NCBI GenBank assembly: GCA_964036315.1
Contig: CAXIWW010000817.1
Location: 7,165,501 to 7,229,500 of the forward strand
Source of the DNA: Acanthosepion esculentum
Taxonomy: Eukaryota > Mollusca > Cephalopoda > Sepiida > Sepiidae
Reading direction: 5' to 3'
Length of the DNA: 64,000 bases
Part shown: in pieces, positions 58,771-64,000 of the stretch
Position numbering within the stretch: the stretch's first letter is position 1
Layout of the letters: each line of letters starts with the position of its first letter
Notes under the pieces: generated by a model
Seen by the model: the letters and a program-made list of their open reading frames with translations, nothing else
The model's database searches: none
Told to the model about the DNA's origin: nothing
Program-made: the position numbers and the translations under genes

Positions 58771-61678
58771 CCATGCAGACGACCCCCAGTCCCAGAAAGT
58801 CCCACGCAGACGAACCCCCAACCAGGAGACAGTCCCAGAAAGTCCCACGCGGACGACACCCAGTCCCAGAAAGTCCCACGCAGACGAACCCCCACCCAGG
58901 AGAAAGTCCAATAAAGTCCCACGGTGACGACACCCAGTCCCAGAAAGTCCCACGAAGACGACCCCCCACCCAGGAGACAGTCCCAGAAAGGCCCACGCAG
59001 ACGACCCCCAGTCCCAGAAAGTCCGACGAAGACGACCCCCCAGACACGAGACAGTCCCAGAAAGTCCCACGCAGAAGACGCTCAGTCCCAGGAAGTCCCA
59101 CGCAGACGACCCCCCACCCAGGAGACAGTACCAGAAGGTCCCACGCAGACGACCCCCAGACAGGAGAGTGTCCCAGCAAGTCCCACGTAGACGACCCCCA
59201 TTCCCAGAATATCCCACGCAGACGAACACCCACCCAGGAGACAGACCCAGAAAGTCCCACGCAGACGACCCCCCACCAAGGAGACAGTCCCAGTTAGTCC
59301 CACGCAGACGACCCCCAGTCCTAGGAAGTCCCATGCAGACGACCCCCAGCCAGGAGACAATCCCAGAAAGTCCCACGCAGACCACCCCCACCCAGGAGAC
59401 AGTCCCAGAAAGTCCCAAACAGACGACCCCCACCCAGGAGACAGTCCCAGAAAGTCCCACGCAGACGACCCCAGTCACACAAAGTCCCACGCAGACGACC
59501 CCGCACCCAGGAGACAGTCCCAGAAAGTCACACGCAGATGACCCCCAGTCCCAGAAAGTCCCACGCAGACGACCCCCAGTCCCAGAAAGTCCCACGCAGA
59601 CGGCCCCCAGTCCCAGAAAGTCCCAAACAATCGACCTCGCACCCAGGAGACAGTCCCCGAAAGTCCCAGGCAGACGACCCCCACTCCCAGAAAGTCCCAC
59701 GCAGACGGCCCCCAGTCCCAGAAAGTCCCACGCAGACGACCCCCAGGCCCAGCAAGTCCCAGGCAGACAACCCCCCACACAGGAGACAGTCCCAGAAAGT
59801 CGCACGCAGACGATCCCCAGTGCCAGAAAGTCACATGCAGAGGACCCCCCACCCAGGTGACAGTCCCAGATATCCCACGCAGATGACCCCGCACCCAGGA
59901 GACAGTCCCAGAAAGTCCCACGCAGAAGACCCCCAGTCCCAGGAAGTCCCATGCAGACGACCGCCACCCAGGAGACAGGCCCAGAAAGTCCCAGGCAGAC
60001 GACCCCCCAACCAGGAGACAGTCCCAGAAAGTCCCACGCAGACGACCCCCATTCCCAGAATGTCCCATGCAGAAGACCCCCAGTCCCAGGAAGTCCCATG
60101 CAGACGACTCACAGTCCCAGGAGACATTCCCAGAAAGTCCCACGCAGACGACCCCGCAACCAGGAGACAGTCCCAGAAAGTCCCACGCAGACGACCCCCA
60201 TTCCCAGAAAGTCCCACGCAGACGACCCCAGTCGCAGGAAGTCCAACGCAGACGACCCACAGTCCCAGGAGACATTCCCAGAAAGTCCCACGCAGACGGC
60301 CCCCAGTCCCAGAAAGTCAAAACGCAGACGACCCCCAGTCCGACAAAGTCCCACGCAGACGGCCCCCAGTCCCAGAAAGTCCCACGCAGACGACCCCCAG
60401 AACCAGCAAGTCACAGGAATACAACCCCCCACACAGGAGACAGTCCCAGAAAGTCCCACGCAGACGACCCACAGTCCCAGAAAGTCCCACGCAGACGACC
60501 CCCACCCTGGAGACAGTCCCAGAAAGACCGACGCAGACGACCCCCAGACCCAGAAAGTCCCAAAGACGACCCCCACCCAGGAGACAGTCGCAGAAAGTCC
60601 CACGCAGACCAACCCCCCACCCAGGAGACAGTCCCATAAAGTCCCAAGCAGACGATCCCCAGTCCCAGAAAGTCACATGCAGAGGACACCCCACCCAGGT
60701 GACAGTCCCAGAAAGTCCCACGCAGACGACCCACAGTCCCAGAAACTCCCACGCAGACGACCACCAGTCCCAGAAAAACCCACGCAGACGACCCCCCACC
60801 CAGGAGACAGTCCCAGAAAGTCCCACGCAGACGATCCCAGTCCCAGAATGTCCCACCCAGACAACCCCCAGTCCGAGAAAGACCCACGCAGACGACGCTC
60901 CACCCAGGAGACAGTCCCAGAAAGTCCCACGCAGACCACCCCAGTCACACAAAGTCCCACGCAGACTAACCCCAGTCCCAGAAAAACCCACGCAGACGAC
61001 CCACCACCTAGAAGTCCCACAAAGTAACAGGCAGACGACCCCCACCCTGGAGACAGTCCCAGAAAGACCCACGCAGATGACCCCCAGTCCCAGAAAGTCC
61101 CACGCAGACGACCCCCCAGACAGGATACAGTCCCAGAAAGTCCCAAAGAGACGACACCCACCCAGGAGACACTCCCAGAAAGTCCCACGCAGAAGACCCC
61201 CAGTCCAAGAAAGACCCACGAAGACGACCCCCACCCAGGAGCCAGTCCCAGAAAGTCCCACGCAGACGACCCCCAGACAGGAGAGTGTCCCAGCAAGTCC
61301 CACGTAGACGACGCCCAGTCCCAGAAAATCCCACGCAGACGAACACCCACCCAGGAGACAGACCCAGAAAGTCCCACGCAGACGACCCCCCACCCAGGAG
61401 ACAGTCTCAGTTAGTCCCACGCAGACGACCCCCAGTCCTAGGAAGTCCCACGCAGACGACCCCAGTCCCAGAATGTCCCACCCAGACAAACCCCAGTCCC
61501 AGAAATACCCACGCAGACGACCCTCCACCAAGGAGACAGTCCCAGAAAGTCCCACGCAGACCACCCCAGTCACAGAAAGTCCCACGCAGACGACCCCCAG
61601 TCCCAGAAAGTCCCACGCAGACTACCCCCAGTCCCAGAAAAAGCCACGCAGACGACCCACCACCTAGAAGACAGTCCC

Positions 61679-62330
61679 AGAAAGACCCACGCAGACGACA
61701 CCCAGTCCCAGAATTTCCCACGCAGACGACCCCCCAGACAGGAGACAGTCCCAGAAAGTCCCACGCAGACGACCCCCAGTCCCAGAAAGTCCCACGCAGA
61801 CGACCCGGAGTCCCACAAAATCCCAAGCAGACGACCCCCACCCAGGAGACAGTCCCAGAAAGACCCACGCAGACGACACCCAGTCCCAGAAATTCCCACG
61901 CAGACGACCCCCCAGACAGGAGACAGTCCCAGAAAGTCCCACGCAGACGACCGCCAGTCCCAGAAAGTCCCACGCAGACGACCCGGAGTCCCACAAAATC
62001 CCAAGCAGACGACCCCCACCCAGGAGACAGTCCCAGAAAGACCCACGCAGACGACACCCAGTCCCAGAAATTCCCACGCAGACGACCCCCCAGACAGGAG
62101 ACAGTCCCAGAAAGTCCCACGCAGACGACCGCCAGTCCCAGAAAGTCCCACGCAGACGACCCGGAGTCCCACAAAATCCCAAGCAGACGATCCCCACCCA
62201 GGAGACAGTCCCAGAAAGACCCACGCAGACGACACCCAGTCCCAGAAATTCCCACGCAGACGACCCCCCAGACAGGAGACAGTCCCAGAAAGTCCCACGC
62301 AGACGACCGCCAGTCCAAGAAAGTCCCACG
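61679..62330 (+). repeat. 178-bp unit repeated 3.7 times in M
   Basis: GACCCGGAGTCCCACAAAAT occurs at 61,802, 61,980 and 62,158, giving exactly 178-bp spacing. The unit start (AGAAAGACCCACGCAGACGA, then ACACCCAGTCCCAGAA) is at about 61,679, 61,857, 62,035 and 62,213. Copies differ at only a few positions (ATTTCCC or AATTCCC; GATCCCC in place of GACCCCC in the third). The fourth copy breaks off at about 62,330. Confidence 0.94.
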
Positions 62331-62716
62331 CAGACGACCCCCCCCAGGAGACAGTCCCAGAAAGTCCATGCAGACGACCCCAGTCCCAGAAAGTCCCACG
62401 CAGACGACCCCCAGTACAAGAAAGTCCCACGCAGATGACACCCAGTCCCAGAAAGTCCCACACAGACGACCCCCCATCCAGGAGACAGTCCCAGAATGTC
62501 CCACGCAGACGACCCCCAGTCCCAGAAAGTCCCACGCAGAAGAACCCCAGTCCCAGAAAGTTCCACGGAGACGACCCCCCAACCAGGAGACAGTCCCAGA
62601 AAGTCCCACGCAGACGACCCCCAGTCCCAGAAAGTCCCACGCAGACGACCCCCAGTCCCAGAAAGTCCCACGCAGACGACCCCCCAGACAGGAGACAGTC
62701 CCAGAATGTCCCACGC

Positions 62717-63110
62717 AGACGACCCACCAGACAGGAGACAGTCACAGAAAGTCCCACGAAGACGACCCCCAGTCCCAAAAAGTCCCACGCAGACGACCCC
62801 CACCCAGGAGACAGTCCCAGAAAGTCCGACGCAGACGACACCCAGTCCCAGAAAGTCCCACGCAGACGATCCTCTGTCCCAGAAAGTCCCACGCAGACGA
62901 CCCCCCACCCAGGCGACAGTCCCAGAAAGACCCACGCAGACGACCCCTCACCCAGGAGACAGTCCCAGAAAGTCCCACGAAGACGACCCACCAGACAGGA
63001 GACAGTCCCAGAAAGTCCCACGAAGACGACCCCCAGTCCCAAAAAGTCCCATGCAGACGACCCCCACCCAGGAGACAGTCCCAGAAAGTCCGACGCAGAC
63101 GACACCCCGT
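62717..63110 (+). repeat. Duplicated M segment, 264-bp offset
   Basis: GACCCACCAGACAGGAGACA is at 62,721 and 62,985, both followed by CACGAAGACGACCCCCAGTC, CCAAAAAGTCCCA and AAAGTCCGACGCAGACGACA. A close local duplication of roughly 130 bp. Confidence 0.88.
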
Positions 63111-63269
63111 CCCAGAAAGTCCCACGCAGACGACACCCAGTCCCAGAAAGTCCCAAGCAGACGATCCCCACCCAGGAGACAGACCCAGAAAGTCCCACGC
63201 AGACGACCCCCAGTCCCAGAAAGTCCAACGCAGACGACCCACAGTCCCAGAAAGTCCCACGCAGACGAC

Positions 63270-64000
63270 ACCCAGTCCCAGGAAGTCCCACGCAGACGAT
63301 CCCCCCACCCAATAGACAGTCCCAGAAAGTCCCATGCAGACGACCTCCAGTCCCAGAAAGTCCCACGCAGACGACCCCCCACCCAGGAGACAGTCCCAGA
63401 AAGTCCAACGAAGACGAACTCCAGTCCCAGAAAGTCCCACGCAGATGATCCGCCCACCCAGGAGACAGTCCCAGAAAGTCCAACGCAGACGACCCCCAGT
63501 CCCAGAAAGTCCCACGCAGACGACCCCCAGTCCCAGGAAGTCCCACGCAGACGATCCCCCCACCCAGCAGACAGTCCCAGAAAGTCCCATGCAGACGACC
63601 TCCAGTCCCAGAAAGTCCCACGCAGACGACCCCCCACCCAGGAGACAGTCCCAGAAAGTCCCATGCAGACGACCTCCAGTCCCAGAAAGTCCCACGCAGA
63701 CGACCCCCACCCAGGAGACAGTCCCAGAAAGTCCAACGCAGACGACCCCCATTCCCAGAAAGTCCCACGAAGATGACCCCCAGTCCCAGAAAGTCCCACG
63801 CAGACGATCATCTGTCCCAGAAAGTCCCACGCAGACGACCCCCCACCCAGGCAACAGTCCTAAAAAGTCCCACGCAGACGACCCACCACCTAGAAGACAG
63901 TCCCAGAAAGTCCAACGCAGACGACCCCCAGTCCCAGAAAGTCCCACGCAGACGACCCCCAGTCCCAGGAAGTCCCAGGCAGACGATCCCCCCACCCAGC
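63270..64000 (+). repeat. Duplicated M segment, 255-bp offset, at window end
   Basis: TCCCAGGAAGTCCCACGCAG is at 63,276 and 63,531. Both copies continue with ATCCCCCCACCCA, then AGACAGTCCCAGAAAGTCCC, ATGCAGACGACCTCC and a standard long monomer. A third start (AGGAAGTCCCAGGCAGACGA then TCCCCCCACCC) appears at 63,968 and runs off the window. Confidence 0.85.

Larger units (their letters stand above)
56271..64000 (+). repeat. M minisatellite array (+), right block
   Basis: Same 30/43-44-bp minisatellite, C-rich on the + strand, running past the window end. The first monomers (GTCCAACGCAGACG, then CAGAAAAACCCACGCAGACG and ATCCCCACCCAGGAGAC) resemble those just after the left border at 169-290. 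A monomer with AGACAGGAGAGTGTCCCAGC at 59,158 and 61,271 is the reverse complement of the GGGACACTCTCCTGTCTG monomer characteristic of the M(-) units, so all M blocks share ancestry. Frames are open on both strands as repeat by-products. Confidence 0.97.

Noticed and set aside
169..64000. Telomeric or subtelomeric repeats from the G-rich runs
   Set aside because: No TTAGGG-, TTAGG- or TTTAGGG-type arrays are present. The G-runs belong to the 30/43-bp monomers.
1..64000. rDNA intergenic spacer, which can hold several tandem families
   Set aside because: No rRNA gene sequence or recognisable Pol I promoter or terminator is in the window, so this cannot be supported.

Overview
The window is built almost entirely from tandem repeats. 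I can support no protein-coding gene, RNA gene, CRISPR array or intact transposon anywhere in it. It looks like a satellite-rich segment (heterochromatin-like) of a eukaryotic nuclear genome. The reasons are four unrelated repeat families in kilobase-scale arrays, multi-kilobase higher-order repeats, large inversions and no gene-like composition. I cannot name the lineage from sequence alone.

Families. (1) A GC-rich minisatellite ('M') has interspersed 30-bp and about 43-44-bp monomers with core CAGAAAGTCCCACGCAGACG; long monomers add ACCCAGGAGACAG. It fills roughly 169-37,063 and 56,271-64,000. (2) A 60-bp satellite ('S60') has core ACTGCCTTACAAGCAATCTC. (3) An AT-rich satellite of about 395 bp ('S395') is recognised by TTTACAGCGTCCGAATTCCA. 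(4) A 73-bp satellite ('S73') is recognised by GGTCCATATTTGAGCGTCT and organised as a 219-bp trimer of three monomer types.

Layout (+ or - is orientation relative to the cores above): S60(+) 1-168; M(+) 169-12,706; strand flip; M(-) 12,707-37,063; S60(-) 37,064-39,373; S395(+) 39,374-40,217; strand flip; S395(-) 40,218-43,306; S60(-) 43,307-47,063; S395(+) 47,064-48,311; S73 48,312-51,137; S395(+) 51,138-51,506; S60(+) 51,507-56,270 with a 200-bp internal flip; M(+) 56,271-64,000 and beyond. At all three S60/M borders the order is S60(+) then M(+), so the window reads as head-to-head and tail-to-tail copies of one composite block. Within M(-), seven near-identical copies of a 1,650-bp higher-order unit occupy 19,901-31,434, and two copies of a 1.93-kb unit occupy 32,203-36,071. 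A diverged, inverted copy of the 1,650-bp unit lies directly against the strand flip at 12.7 kb.

Many long open frames occur on both strands, up to about 740 codons. They are by-products of monomer lengths divisible by three and few stop trinucleotides. The translations cycle through all three frames of the same repeat, which argues strongly against coding. The value of this window lies in its repeat architecture: composite satellite order, inversion breakpoints, nested higher-order units, strand asymmetry and CpG decay. I found no hidden gene system.
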